From Nitrosomonadales bacterium (GTDB lineage: Bacteria > Pseudomonadota > Gammaproteobacteria > Burkholderiales > Gallionellaceae), in assembly GCA_023259065.1 (NCBI GenBank), contig JAHFQY010000005.1, positions 44,847-88,266 of the forward strand: a stretch of DNA of 43,420 bases. The letters run 5' to 3'. A model generated the notes under the pieces. The model did no database searches. It saw only the letters and a program-made list of their open reading frames with translations, and had not been told where the DNA came from. A program made the position numbers and the translations under genes. Shown here in pieces: positions 29,726 through 39,925 of the stretch. Position 1 is the first letter of the stretch. Each line of letters opens with the position of its first letter.

Positions 29726-29955
29726 CACTTGCCCGCCTTGTCCGATTTTTTGTCGCCCGACTGACCCTTGCCACGGACGCCAGACTCCGCCTTGCCCACG
29801 GCCGGGCCGATTACCTTGCCGAGTTGGCTGAAGGCCCCGCCCACGCCATCGCTGGCATTCTTGGCGCTCTTGTTGACGTCCACCGGTGCTTCTTTTGCAT
29901 AAGCGCTGGCAGCAAGCAGCACACCCATTACAGTCGAAAAGATCAGTTTTTTCAT
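29725..29955 (-). CDS. Small secreted protein between leuC and leuD
   Basis: A 76-residue protein with a clear signal peptide ([20 protein letters not shown], cleavage before KEAPVD). There is no lipobox Cys. The mature part is small, Gly/Lys-rich and highly charged at the end ([14 protein letters not shown]). It overlaps leuC by 4 bp (ATGA) and leuD by 1 bp, so it is translated with them. In several betaproteobacteria an entericidin-like small lipoprotein gene sits at this position. This one lacks the lipidation Cys, so it may be an analogue or a diverged form. Function unknown. Confidence 0.8.
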   Translation of the reverse strand: MKKLIFSTVMGVLLAASAYAKEAPVDVNKSAKNASDGVGGAFSQLGKVIGPAVGKAESGVRGKGQSGDKKSDKAGK

Positions 29956-31352
29956 TTGGACACATCCACGAAATGGCCTGCAATAGCCGCAGCAGCAGCC
30001 ATCGCCGGGCTCACTAGATGAGTGCGGCTGCCCTGCCCCTGGCGCCCTTCAAAGTTGCGGTTTGAAGTCGAGGCACAGCGCTCGCCCGGTTCCAGCTTGT
30101 CGTCGTTCATCGCCAGACACATGGAGCAGCCCGGTTCGCGCCACTCGAAACCTGCCGCAACAAAGATCTTGTCCAGCCCTTCTTTTTCGGCCTGCTGCTT
30201 GACCAGGCCGGAGCCCGGCACCACCATCGCCAGCTTCACATTCGCTGCAACCTTCTTGCCGCGCGCCACCTCGGCGGCAGCGCGCAAGTCTTCAATGCGC
30301 GAATTGGTGCAGGAGCCGATAAACACCTTGTCGATCTTGATGTCGGTCATCGCCGTGTTCGGCGCCAGCCCCATGTATTTCAGCGAATGCTCGATGCTGC
30401 TGCGCTTGACCGGGTCGTTTTCCTGCGCCGGATCAGGCACGCGCCCGTCCACCGCCACCACCATCTCGGGCGAAGTGCCCCAGGTCACCTGCGGCCGGAT
30501 TTCAGCTGCATTCAGCTGCACCACCTTGTCAAACTGCGCACCGAAATCAGAGTGCAGCGTGCGCCAGTAAGCCACAGCCTTGTCCCACAACTCGCCCTGC
30601 GGCGCAAACGGACGCCCCTTGAAGTAATCGATAGTGGTGTCGTCAGCCGCGATCATGCCGGCGCGCGCGCCGGCCTCGATAGCCATGTTGCACACCGTCA
30701 TGCGCCCTTCCATGGACAAGCCGCGCACCGCACTGCCGGCAAACTCGATCGAGTAACCGGTGCCGCCCGCCGTGCCGATCTTGCCGATCACCGCCAGCAC
30801 CAGGTCTTTCGCCGTCACACCGCGCCCCAGCGCGCCTTCCACCAGCACCTGCATGGACTTGGTTTTCTTCATCAACAGGCACTGCGTCGCCATCACGTGC
30901 TCAACCTCGGAAGTGCCGATGCCGAAGGCCAGCGCGGCAAACGCGCCATGCGTGCTGGTATGCGAATCTCCGCACACCACAGTCATGCCCGGCAGCGTCG
31001 CGCCCTGCTCGGGGCCGATCACATGCACGATACCCTGGCGCAGGTCGGACATCTTGAACTCGTTAATTCCCAGCGCGGCGCAATTCTCGTCCAGCGTTTC
31101 CACCTGCAGACGCGAAATAGGATCGGCGATGCCTTGCGCACGGCCGCTGGTAGGCACGTTGTGGTCTGCCACCGCCAGCATGGAGGAAATGCGCCAGGGC
31201 TTGCGCCCGGCCATGCGCAGGCCTTCAAATGCCTGCGGGCTGGTCACTTCATGCACCAGATGGCGGTCGATATAAAGCAGCGCCGTGCCATCGGCCTCGG
31301 TGCGCACCACGTGGCTGTTCCAGAGTTTGTCGTAAAGAGTTTGCGGATTCAT
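29952..31352 (-). CDS. leuC: 3-isopropylmalate dehydratase large subunit
   Basis: A 466-residue aconitase-type [4Fe-4S] enzyme that isomerises isopropylmalate. [14 protein letters not shown] holds the first cluster-region motif, [16 protein letters not shown] the first cluster Cys, and [13 protein letters not shown] the C-x2-C pair. [21 protein letters not shown] at the end is typical. It is the first gene of the leuC-X-leuD-leuB-asd run. The upstream spacer of 244 bp (31353-31596) separates it from a divergent gene; I see no leader peptide with Leu codons in it. Confidence 0.97.
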   Translation of the reverse strand: MNPQTLYDKLWNSHVVRTEADGTALLYIDRHLVHEVTSPQAFEGLRMAGRKPWRISSMLAVADHNVPTSGRAQGIADPISRLQVETLDENCAALGINEFKMSDLRQGIVHVIGPEQGATLPGMTVVCGDSHTSTHGAFAALAFGIGTSEVEHVMATQCLLMKKTKSMQVLVEGALGRGVTAKDLVLAVIGKIGTAGGTGYSIEFAGSAVRGLSMEGRMTVCNMAIEAGARAGMIAADDTTIDYFKGRPFAPQGELWDKAVAYWRTLHSDFGAQFDKVVQLNAAEIRPQVTWGTSPEMVVAVDGRVPDPAQENDPVKRSSIEHSLKYMGLAPNTAMTDIKIDKVFIGSCTNSRIEDLRAAAEVARGKKVAANVKLAMVVPGSGLVKQQAEKEGLDKIFVAAGFEWREPGCSMCLAMNDDKLEPGERCASTSNRNFEGRQGQGSRTHLVSPAMAAAAAIAGHFVDVSK

Positions 31353-31596
31353 TTGTTTGCCTTAACTGAGCGCGCGATTATGCCATATCAGGGGGGATAT
31401 ACGCCACGGGGTTCCATGCGGGACTGGGTGGAATACGGGCTGGCGGGGCTTGTTAAAGTGCAGATTGGTAAGCACACTCAGCAAGAGGGCTAAACGAGCA
31501 TAAGCTAGAATCGCTTGCCAGCCAATTTGAAGGAATGACAAAACAATGCGAACTTGGATTCTCTTATTTTTGGATTCTGAAACAGGAAGGATATAT

Positions 31597-32943
31597 ATGA
31601 AGAATGAACTAGAAAGTAAACCGATGCCTTTAGTTCGCAACTTACTGAGAAGTATTGTTGCAACCACCTTGCTGTGTTGCTCCCTGAGTTCACTAGCCGA
31701 TAACACCGTGGTTAAGAAATCCGCCACACCCAAGCCGGGACGTATCAGCAGCCAGTTGCTACTTATCGGCGATGAGCTTGTTCGCGAACAATGGCCTGGC
31801 ACTTTGGCGCTAGTCAATGCACCCCGAGCCCGCAAGATGGCACTCCCGGGGCAGTGCATCTCGATAGCAGTAGTGGCGACCGGGGATGAGCGCGATTCGC
31901 TGCTCAGGGAAACCACTTTCAACTTTGAGGTTGAGTTTGCCGGGCAAAAGCAGATTTATGATGGACTACACCCCACGGGAATCAAAAGACTCAAGCCGGA
32001 GGGTGGTGATTTTGTAGCTGAGATTCTTGGCGCTGCCAGTGTGGATCCCAAAAGCCTTCCTGACATGAGTATGGCCAGCTTGGCAACATTCGATCTTGGC
32101 TGGTGCGTGCCCAAGGACATTCGAGATGGCAAAGCCGCCATTCTGGGGTCTGCAATCCTGCCCAAGGGCCCAGCCTTACCTTTCCAGAAGATTAACCTGC
32201 CCATTGTGAGTTATGCCACCGCCGGCAAGGAGGGGGCATTCAAAAACAAGGAAGAGTTTGGGGCGTGGTTCATGACTTATTACCAGCAACCCAATCCCTC
32301 GCGCGTACTTGCGGCGTGCCGACTCCTGTCCAACGACAATATGGCCTTCACTTTAAATATTCGAACTTTCTTGATCGAGGTATTGAAATTATCGCCAGAG
32401 GCCGCAAGTGACTTGCAGACAAGATTGTCCGGCGAATCCCCTGAAACTCGTGGATACGCGATGCATTTACTTCAGAAGGCCGGATACGACATAACGCCGT
32501 TGATGGCAAAGTTGTCCGAAAAAGAACGGGCCTACCAGGAGGAGTTCCTCCGCCGCACCCCTCCGCTTGCCGATCCATATGATTTGCGCGTTAATCCTGA
32601 GCACTTCGACACCCCGAATCGCCTTGATGCTCTGTGGAGCATCTTCCTCGTGACAGGCAAGCAAAAACCAGTTCGCGCAATCGCAGACATGCTGATGTGG
32701 CATGAAGACTACCCTGCACTCCAGGAGGCACAGAAGACACCAAAGCAACCCAAGCCGATGACGCCTGCTTTGGGGCGTGGTGTTAGCTACATGGTAGCAG
32801 GATGGTCGCTAGGATCGTTTGTGCGCCAACAGCCATTGGTTGCCGATTTCGTTGATGCCTGGAAAGTGGACCCAAACACTCCTAAGGTGATCAAGGATGA
32901 ACTAGGCAATCTATTTGTGAATGAAGCATTCAAACGAAAGTGA
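31597..32943 (+). CDS. Exported protein of unknown function
   Basis: A 448-residue protein with an N-terminal signal-like segment: LVRNLLRSIVATTLLCCSLS followed by SLADN, with cleavage likely at SLA|DN. The two adjacent Cys residues are not in a good lipobox. The mature part has a beta-rich-looking N-terminal third and a helical C-terminal half (LSPEAASDLQTRLSGESPET, FLVTGKQKPVRAIADMLMWH). I do not recognise the family. The ATG at 31597 follows AGGAAGG at good spacing; an upstream in-frame ATG at 31546 lacks such a site and would bury the signal peptide. It appears to be a single-gene unit and ends with KRK. Confidence 0.8.
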   Translation: MKNELESKPMPLVRNLLRSIVATTLLCCSLSSLADNTVVKKSATPKPGRISSQLLLIGDELVREQWPGTLALVNAPRARKMALPGQCISIAVVATGDERDSLLRETTFNFEVEFAGQKQIYDGLHPTGIKRLKPEGGDFVAEILGAASVDPKSLPDMSMASLATFDLGWCVPKDIRDGKAAILGSAILPKGPALPFQKINLPIVSYATAGKEGAFKNKEEFGAWFMTYYQQPNPSRVLAACRLLSNDNMAFTLNIRTFLIEVLKLSPEAASDLQTRLSGESPETRGYAMHLLQKAGYDITPLMAKLSEKERAYQEEFLRRTPPLADPYDLRVNPEHFDTPNRLDALWSIFLVTGKQKPVRAIADMLMWHEDYPALQEAQKTPKQPKPMTPALGRGVSYMVAGWSLGSFVRQQPLVADFVDAWKVDPNTPKVIKDELGNLFVNEAFKRK

Positions 32944-33020
32944 AAAATATCGAGACCAGGCTTCGAACCAAAGGCATCAGAATCGAATTGTTTCTGGCTG
33001 TATGAGGTTCGATACAGAGG

Positions 33021-34178
33021 TTAAGCCACCTCCACCCTGCGCAACTTCCACCACATCAACCCCAGCGCCAACAAGGCCGCAGCCGCACTAACGCTGTACA
33101 TCACACTCGCCCCCCAGTGCAGCCACAACGGCCCGCTGGCCAGCCCACCCAGCATGCCGCCCGCACCATAGGTCACGCTGCCAAACAAGGCCTGCCCCCT
33201 GGACTGGTGGCGACCACGAAAGAAATGATGCACCAGCGCCACCGCCGCCGCATGAAAGGACCCGAAGGTGGCGGCGTGCAGCACCTGCGCCAACAGCAGC
33301 AGCCACAGGGTATCCACCTGCCAGCCTATGAGCAGGAAGCGCAGCACGCCCAGCGCCATGCTCACCATCAGGATCTGTGGCAGGGTCGCGCGCCGCAGCA
33401 GCCAGGGCATGGCAAAGAACACCGCAATCTCGCAGATCACGCCCAGCGCCCACAGCATGCCCACCGCGCTTTTCGCGTAGCCGTGCTCCACCAGATAGAT
33501 GGAGAAGAAGGTGTAATACGGGCCGTGCGCCACCGCCATCAAAAAGCACGCGCCAAACAGCGCCAGTACTTGCGGCTGCAGCACGATGCGCGTGATGGAG
33601 TGGCTGTCGGTATGGTGTGCCAGCACTTCAGTGGGGGGGATCCGGCGCGAGAAAAACAGGATGCCGAAATTGATCGCCAGCCCCGCCCACAAAATCCAGC
33701 CTATGGCGATATAGTCAAAGGCATAACCCAGGCCCAGCACCGAGAGGATAAAGCCGACCGATCCCCAGGAGCGCAAGCGCCCGTAGCGCGCCGTGTTCTT
33801 GCCCAGAAAGGTCAGCGTGGTCGCCTCCACCAACGGCATGGAGGCGCTCCAGAAGAAGCCCATCAGCGCCAGCACCAGCAGCATGGGGTAAAACGCCGTG
33901 GTGAAAAACACCCCGAGGTAGCACAGGGCGCTGCTGAATGCGGCCAGCTGCACTACCAGCAGGCGGTTGCCGATGCGGTCTGCCAGCCAGCCCCACAGGG
34001 CGGGCGCCAGCATGCGCATCACCGGCTGCACCGACATCAGGATGCCGATCTCTACCGCGTCAAAATGGATGGATTTGAGGTACAAGCTCCAATAGGGAGA
34101 AAACATCCCCACGAAGGCAAAATAGAAAAAGTAGAACCCGGCGATGTGCCAGTAGTAACGGTTGTGATCAGGAGACAT
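33021..34178 (-). CDS. MFS transporter, 3-phenylpropionate/nucleoside-symporter-like group
   Basis: About 385 residues with 12 hydrophobic helices. FYFFYFAFVGMFSPYWSLYL at the start and LAPALWGWLADRIGNRLLVV (the G-x-L-a-D-R-x-G loop after helix 2) mark the major facilitator superfamily; the pattern is closest to the HcaT/LacY-like MFS_1_like group. Substrate unknown. The start is uncertain: ATG at 34178 or an in-frame TTG at 34208, neither with a good ribosome binding site. It is divergent from higBA. The short spacer before it on the other side (32944-33020) shows nothing. Confidence 0.8.
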   Translation of the reverse strand: MSPDHNRYYWHIAGFYFFYFAFVGMFSPYWSLYLKSIHFDAVEIGILMSVQPVMRMLAPALWGWLADRIGNRLLVVQLAAFSSALCYLGVFFTTAFYPMLLVLALMGFFWSASMPLVEATTLTFLGKNTARYGRLRSWGSVGFILSVLGLGYAFDYIAIGWILWAGLAINFGILFFSRRIPPTEVLAHHTDSHSITRIVLQPQVLALFGACFLMAVAHGPYYTFFSIYLVEHGYAKSAVGMLWALGVICEIAVFFAMPWLLRRATLPQILMVSMALGVLRFLLIGWQVDTLWLLLLAQVLHAATFGSFHAAAVALVHHFFRGRHQSRGQALFGSVTYGAGGMLGGLASGPLWLHWGASVMYSVSAAAALLALGLMWWKLRRVEVA

Positions 34179-34263
34179 CAGAAATTGGGCATATACACCG
34201 CACACCAACTGGTGCGCGCGGGCGACATTCTACATCGACGGCAAACCACCCAATAAAAAATGT

Positions 34264-34299
34264 CTAACGTTTGACGTTTAACGTTAGTCGTTATATATT
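34264..34299 (+). promoter_or_regulatory. higBA promoter and palindromic operator
   Basis: CTAACGTT (34264-34271) and its exact complement AACGTTAG (34280-34287) flank GACGTTT-type repeats. The palindrome overlaps a TTGACG -35 (34271-34276). A 17-bp spacer leads to TATATT (34294-34299). The site is suited to repression by HigA. Transcription would start close to the higB ATG at 34306, so the leader is extremely short or absent. Confidence 0.75.
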
Positions 34300-34305
34300 T
34301 CCGCC

Positions 34306-34584
34306 ATGATTAAATCATTCCGCTGCAAGAACACGGAAGCGCTTTATAACGGCAAGCGCGTCGCGCGGTTTGCCAACATCGAAACCGTTGCCACGCGCAA
34401 ATTGCAAATGCTGGATGACGCGGCGGTGCTGACAGACCTGAAAGCACCGCCGGCAAATCGCCTCGAGGCGTTGAAAGATGACCGCGCAGGGCAACACAGC
34501 ATCCGCATCAACGACCAGTGGCGCATGTGCTTTGTGTGGACCAAAAACGGGCCGGAACAGGTTGAGATAGTTGATTACCACTAG
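34306..34584 (+). CDS. higB: HigB-type (RelE superfamily) mRNA interferase toxin
   Basis: A 92-residue protein. MIKSFRCKNTEALYNGKRVA at the start, ATRKLQMLDDAAVLTDLKAP PANRLEAL in the middle and HSIRINDQWRMCFVW at the end match HigB toxins that cleave mRNA on the ribosome. The toxin gene precedes the antitoxin, as in hig modules. higA follows after 14 bp. Confidence 0.93.
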   Translation: MIKSFRCKNTEALYNGKRVARFANIETVATRKLQMLDDAAVLTDLKAPPANRLEALKDDRAGQHSIRINDQWRMCFVWTKNGPEQVEIVDYH

Positions 34585-34598
34585 AACGGAGATTAAAC

Positions 34599-34892
34599 GT
34601 GAATAAAATGCGCGCCATCCACCCCGGCGAAATCCTGCGCGAGGAATTCCTCATCCCCTTGGGCATGAGTCCCCATGCGCTGGCCGTAAAGCTGCATGTG
34701 CCCGCCCCGCGCATCAACGACATCGTGCGCGAACGCCGCGGCATCACCCCCGACACCGCCTTGCGGCTGTCGCGCTTTTTCGGCACCACACCGGAATTCT
34801 GGATGAACCTGCAAGCCAGCTTCGACCTCAAGACCGCACGCCTGAACATCAGCAGCAAAATCGAGTCCGAAATCACACCCTTGGCCGCTTGA
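34599..34892 (+). CDS. higA: HigA-type antitoxin
   Basis: A 97-residue XRE-like HTH protein. IHPGEILREEFLIPLGMSPH leads into the HTH (ALAVKLHVPAPRINDIVRER), followed by RGITPDTALRLSRFFGTTPE and FWMNLQASFDL, the classic HigA C-terminus. It should bind the palindrome before higB and neutralise HigB. Confidence 0.94.
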   Translation: MNKMRAIHPGEILREEFLIPLGMSPHALAVKLHVPAPRINDIVRERRGITPDTALRLSRFFGTTPEFWMNLQASFDLKTARLNISSKIESEITPLAA

Positions 34893-34948
34893 AACAGGCT
34901 TGCCTCCACTCGCTGGAGACAGCCTGCAGAATTATTTGCATTTCCCCT

Positions 34949-34977
34949 CTTGAAAACCCTTCCACCGTCCCCATTTA
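34949..34977 (+). promoter_or_regulatory. Sigma-32 heat-shock promoter of grpE
   Basis: CTTGAAA (34949-34955), a 13-bp spacer and CCCCATTTA (34969-34977) form a near-perfect RpoH promoter about 28 bp before the grpE start. Confidence 0.9.
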
Positions 34978-35004
34978 TGCCGCACCGATTTATGGAGAAG
35001 GCGC

Positions 35005-35541
35005 ATGACACACACGGAAACACCCCCTGAAAGCAAGAATCCTGAAAACAATACTCCCGAGCATCAGGCTCCCGAGGTAATGCCCAGCCTGGAAGAAATG
35101 CTCAAGAAGGCCGAGTTGAACGCACAGGAGCACCATGACGCCTGGCTACGCGCCAAGGCCGAGGGGGAGAACATCCGCCGCCGCGCCCAGGAAGATGTGA
35201 GCAAGGCGCAAAAGTTTGCCGTGGAACGCTTCTCCAACGAAATGCTGGCGGTGATGGACAGCCTGCAGGCCGGCCTGGCGGTGCAGACTGCCAGCGTGGA
35301 AAGCTTCAAGAGCGGGATGGAACTGACCCTGAAACAGCTTTCCAGCGTATTCGAGAAATTCAACATCAAGGAAATCAACCCGGTGGGCGAGAAATTTGAT
35401 GCCCACAAACACCAGGCCATCGGCATGCTGGATAGCGAGCAGGAGCCGAATACCGTGGTAAGCGTGATGCAAAAGGGTTACACCCTGAGCGACCGCGTAT
35501 TGCGCCCTGCTTTGGTCATGGTGGCAAAAGCAAAAGAATAG
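35005..35541 (+). CDS. grpE: GrpE nucleotide exchange factor
   Basis: A 178-residue co-chaperone that releases ADP from DnaK. It has an acidic disordered N-terminus, a long coiled coil ([20 protein letters not shown]), and a C-terminal beta domain with [20 protein letters not shown] and [26 protein letters not shown] precedes the ATG. First gene of the heat-shock group. Confidence 0.96.
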   Translation: MTHTETPPESKNPENNTPEHQAPEVMPSLEEMLKKAELNAQEHHDAWLRAKAEGENIRRRAQEDVSKAQKFAVERFSNEMLAVMDSLQAGLAVQTASVESFKSGMELTLKQLSSVFEKFNIKEINPVGEKFDAHKHQAIGMLDSEQEPNTVVSVMQKGYTLSDRVLRPALVMVAKAKE

Positions 35542-35548
35542 GCAACAG

Positions 35549-35638
35549 CTCCCTCTCCCCTCGCGGGAGAGGGGTGGGGAGAGGGGCGCATGGAATCCAC
35601 CCTCTCCCCCACCCCTCCCCCGTCGAGGGGGAGGGGAG
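35549..35638. repeat. GC-rich inverted repeat between grpE and dnaK
   Basis: The left arm (35549-35585, CTCCCTCTCCCCTCGCGGGA onward) and right arm (35600-35638) are near-exact reverse complements with a 14-bp centre. Each arm also holds its own small hairpin. It is of the CTCTCCC type common between genes in proteobacteria. It could attenuate or process the grpE-dnaK transcript. It lacks a T-run, so it is not a classical terminator. Confidence 0.8.
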
Positions 35639-35648
35639 TTTAAAGCCA

Positions 35649-35674
35649 CTTGAAATATAAGGTTGCTGCCCACA
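35649..35674 (+). promoter_or_regulatory. Probable second sigma-32 promoter, for dnaK
   Basis: CTTGAAA (35649-35655), a 13-bp spacer and CCCACA (35669-35674). The -35 is perfect and the -10 is partial (consensus CCCCAT). It overlaps a small hairpin (GTTGCTGCC/GGCTGCAAC, one mismatch). It could give dnaK expression independent of grpE. Confidence 0.6.
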
Positions 35675-35727
35675 GATAGGCTGCAACAGTTTCAAACCAC
35701 ATTGAAAATTTACTGAAAGGAAGCATC

Positions 35728-37652
<1,925 letters not shown>

Positions 37653-37656
<4 letters not shown>

Positions 37657-38120
37657 AACGTGAAAGGTGAAAAGTGAAACGTGGGCATAAGGATTTGCGA
37701 GCATGGCAAAGCGCCATGCTGCTGGTAGAAGACATCTACCGGCTCACGTCCACCTTTCCTAGGGAAGAGCAATTCGGATTATCGTCACAAATGCGCCGGG
37801 CAGCCGTTTCTGTCCCATCAAATATCGCGGAAGGATCGGCGCGTAACGGCACAAAAGAACTGCTCTATTTCCTTGGTGTAGCAACCGGTTCGCTAGCCGA
37901 ACCGGATACACAACTTGATCTGGCATTACGACTTAAATTCTGCACCGAAATCACCTCGATCCAGTCAAGACTGGACGAGGTTTCTGCGCTCACATTAGCC
38001 CTGATGAAATCACTCAAGGACAAAGCATGATGCTGCACACGTTGGGTTTCAGCACGACGAGCTACGCTACGCGGAGCGTTGTCGCATTTCACGTTTCACA
38101 TTTCACATTTCACGTTTCAC
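37653..38120. mobile_element. GTGAAAN-repeat element carrying an S23-family gene, between dnaK and dnaJ
   Basis: The left arm (37653-37683) and right arm (38090-38120) are 31-bp inverted repeats with 29 matches. Both are built of 7-bp units GTGAAAN (left: C, G, A, C endings; right, inverted: C, T, T, C). Inside is one complete S23/four-helix-bundle gene and a 54-bp tail with a CGCTACGCGGAGCG-like palindrome. No transposase is present and no target duplication is obvious. The mobility is inferred from shape, internal gene and the two short relatives near leuB. Confidence 0.6.
37674..38030 (+). CDS. S23-type four-helix-bundle protein
   Basis: A 118-residue protein of the 23S rRNA-intervening-sequence (S23) family. 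[40 protein letters not shown] and [20 protein letters not shown] are its hallmarks. The GTG start at 37674 and the preceding AAAGGTG lie inside the left repeat arm, so the element brings its own translation start. Family members are also found in 23S rRNA insertions and, as Avd, near diversity-generating retroelements; no reverse transcriptase is seen here. Molecular role unknown. It may be co-expressed with dnaK. Confidence 0.9.
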   Translation: MKRGHKDLRAWQSAMLLVEDIYRLTSTFPREEQFGLSSQMRRAAVSVPSNIAEGSARNGTKELLYFLGVATGSLAEPDTQLDLALRLKFCTEITSIQSRLDEVSALTLALMKSLKDKA

Positions 38121-38124
38121 GGCC

Positions 38125-39240
38125 ATGAGCAAAAAAGACTACTACGAAGTGCTGGGCATCAACAAGGACGCCAATGACGATGAGATCAAGAAGGCTTATC
38201 GCAAGCTGGCGATGAAGCATCATCCTGACCGCAACCCAGACAACCCGAAGGCGGAAGAGCAGTTCAAGGAAGCCAAGGAAGCTTATGAAACACTGTCCGA
38301 TGGACAGAAGCGTGCGGCCTATGACCAGTATGGCCACGCAGCCACCGATGGCAGCATGGGCGGTGGCGGCTTCGGCGGCGGTGCAGCCGGATTTGATTTT
38401 GGCGACATCTTTGGCGACATCTTCGGCGGTGCCGGTCGTGGCGGGCGCTCAGCCAACCATCGCGGCGCTGACCTGCGCTACAACATGGAAATCACCCTGG
38501 AGGAAGCCGCACGCGGGGCCACCAAGCAGGTGCGCATCCCCACCATGGTGGAATGCGAAACCTGCCACGGCTCCGGCGCCAAACCAGGCACCAGCCCCAC
38601 CACCTGCCAGACCTGTGCCGGCCACGGCCAGGTGCGCATGCAGCAGGGCTTCTTCTCCATCCAGCAGACCTGCCCGCGTTGCCACGGCAGCGGCAAGCAG
38701 ATCACCTCGCCATGCGGCAGCTGCCACGGCGCAGGGCGCACCAAAGAGCACAAGACCCTGGAAATCAAGATTCCGGCCGGCATCAACAGCGGCATGCGTT
38801 TGCGCCACAGCGGCCACGGCGAAGCGGGCACCCACGGCGCACCAGCGGGAGATTTATATGTGGAGATTCACATCAAGCAGCACAGCGTGTTCCAGCGCGA
38901 TGGTGACGACCTGCATTGCGAAATGCCGATCAGTTTCGCCACTGCCGCACTGGGCGGGGAAATCGAGATCCCCACACTGGATGGTTCCGCTCGCATCAAG
39001 ATCCCCGCCGAAACCCAATCCGGCAAGATCTTCCGCCTGCGCGGCAAAGGCATCAAGGGCATGCGCAACAACACGCATGGCGACCTGAACTGTCACGTCG
39101 TGGTGGAAACGCCGGTGAAGTTGACCGAGCGCCAGAAGGAACTGCTGCGCGAGTTTGAAACCATCAGCGAGCAGGACAGCGCCCGCCACAGCCCCCGCGC
39201 CAAGTCGTGGATGGATAAAGTGAAGGAATTCTTCGGCTGA
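38125..39240 (+). CDS. dnaJ: Chaperone DnaJ (Hsp40)
   Basis: 371 residues. The J domain ([20 protein letters not shown], with HPD in [12 protein letters not shown]) is followed by a Gly/Phe-rich region and four zinc-binding CxxCxGxG repeats ([32 protein letters not shown]). The C-terminal substrate domains are intact. The ATG lies 4 bp after the right repeat arm, and no good ribosome binding site remains (GTTTCACGGCC), which may lower its translation. Confidence 0.98.
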   Translation: MSKKDYYEVLGINKDANDDEIKKAYRKLAMKHHPDRNPDNPKAEEQFKEAKEAYETLSDGQKRAAYDQYGHAATDGSMGGGGFGGGAAGFDFGDIFGDIFGGAGRGGRSANHRGADLRYNMEITLEEAARGATKQVRIPTMVECETCHGSGAKPGTSPTTCQTCAGHGQVRMQQGFFSIQQTCPRCHGSGKQITSPCGSCHGAGRTKEHKTLEIKIPAGINSGMRLRHSGHGEAGTHGAPAGDLYVEIHIKQHSVFQRDGDDLHCEMPISFATAALGGEIEIPTLDGSARIKIPAETQSGKIFRLRGKGIKGMRNNTHGDLNCHVVVETPVKLTERQKELLREFETISEQDSARHSPRAKSWMDKVKEFFG

Positions 39241-39253
39241 AGAATTCCTTCAC
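39220..39253. terminator. Perfect 15-bp hairpin spanning the dnaJ stop
   Basis: GTGAAGGAATTCTTC, loop GGCT, GAAGAATTCCTTCAC. The first arm is coding sequence (VKEFF), and the second begins with the last bases of the stop codon. No U-run follows, so it is probably a 3'-end stabiliser or a Rho-independent-like element of weak type. Confidence 0.65.
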
Positions 39254-39268
39254 TTAACGGTGGAGACT

Positions 39269-39359
39269 CATAATTTCACGCCAGTGAAATATGATGTCGG
39301 GGCCACAGAGAACACCGCTGCCCTCATCGCTCCGGTCAACTCTCGGTAGACTCTGTGGC
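39269..39359. other. Intergenic hairpins between dnaJ and the S24 gene
   Basis: Two structures lie in the convergent spacer. ATTTCAC-GCCA-GTGAAAT (39273-39290) is extended by CAT/ATG (39269-39271, 39291-39293). A larger one is closed by GCCACAGAG (39302-39310) and CTCTGTGGC (39351-39359) and has 40 bp inside. They may serve as two-way transcription ends. The GTGAAAT unit echoes the repeat family but is too short to assign. Confidence 0.45.
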
Positions 39360-39368
39360 TTGTTTCTG

Positions 39369-39734
39369 TCAGATGTAAGACTTCGACAGCTTGCGCTTGC
39401 CCGGCTTGGATTTCTGTATCACCACACCCTTCACCACATCAATGCCCGGCACATCCATGGCCGGATATGACGCATTGAGCGCCGTCAGGGAGTAGCGCCC
39501 GTCCTGAATGCGCAGCTGGCGGAAAATGTACTCCTCGTTATGAAACGCAATCACGAATGAGCCGTCGTGTGCCAAGCCTTCCGGCTCGACCACCACCACG
39601 TCACCATCCTCGAATTCCGGCACCATCGAATCGCCCAGCACCATCAGCGCAAAAGGTTCGGCGCCGCTGCATGATGAATCGCTTTCACTCGCTTCCGATG
39701 CGGCGACGATGGGAATAATTTTACGTTGGGTCAT
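39369..39734 (-). CDS. S24 (LexA/UmuD-like) peptidase-domain protein without DNA-binding domain
   Basis: A 121-residue protein. FALMVLGDSMVPEFEDGDVV is the S24 signature with nucleophile Ser36. The position of the general-base Lys in LexA or UmuD appears to be Arg72 (EYIFRQLRI), so autocleavage ability is doubtful. There is no N-terminal HTH. The ATG at 39734 has AGGAAG before it and a TATAAT upstream near 39768. An in-frame extension to 39839 would overlap that promoter and adds no recognisable domain. It converges with dnaJ and diverges from the diguanylate cyclase gene (191-bp spacer). Confidence 0.8.
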   Translation of the reverse strand: MTQRKIIPIVAASEASESDSSCSGAEPFALMVLGDSMVPEFEDGDVVVVEPEGLAHDGSFVIAFHNEEYIFRQLRIQDGRYSLTALNASYPAMDVPGIDVVKGVVIQKSKPGKRKLSKSYI

Positions 39735-39925
39735 TTGCTTTCTTCCTGTCTGAACTATCCGCACATTATACTTTGCCGCAGCCATTTCATCCCATGCATG
39801 CCGACTGATGCCCATTGTGGCGGCAATGACTTTCCACAAGCCTTATATTTCTTGCGGAAATAGCCCATCCATAGCAAAATGAAATACAAGTTCGACCATA
39901 AGGCGGCGCAGTCCATTCATTCACC

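Noticed and set aside
31353-31596. Leucine attenuator before leuC
   Set aside because: No leader peptide with a run of Leu codons and no paired terminator/antiterminator were seen on the minus strand upstream of leuC.
31362-31922. Minus-strand frame of 186 residues over the start of the exported-protein gene
   Set aside because: Overlaps a plus-strand gene with signal peptide and good ribosome binding site; the translated product looks random.
34264-34287. Origin-like or integrase attachment site
   Set aside because: The palindrome is best explained as the HigA operator because it overlaps the higBA -35.
37674-38030. Avd protein of a diversity-generating retroelement
   Set aside because: The protein belongs to the same broad four-helix fold, but no reverse transcriptase, template repeat or variable repeat is visible nearby.
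39735-39839. N-terminal extension of the S24 gene as a DNA-binding domain
   Set aside because: Only 35 residues without an HTH pattern; a TATAAT and a good ribosome binding site sit inside it just before the internal ATG.
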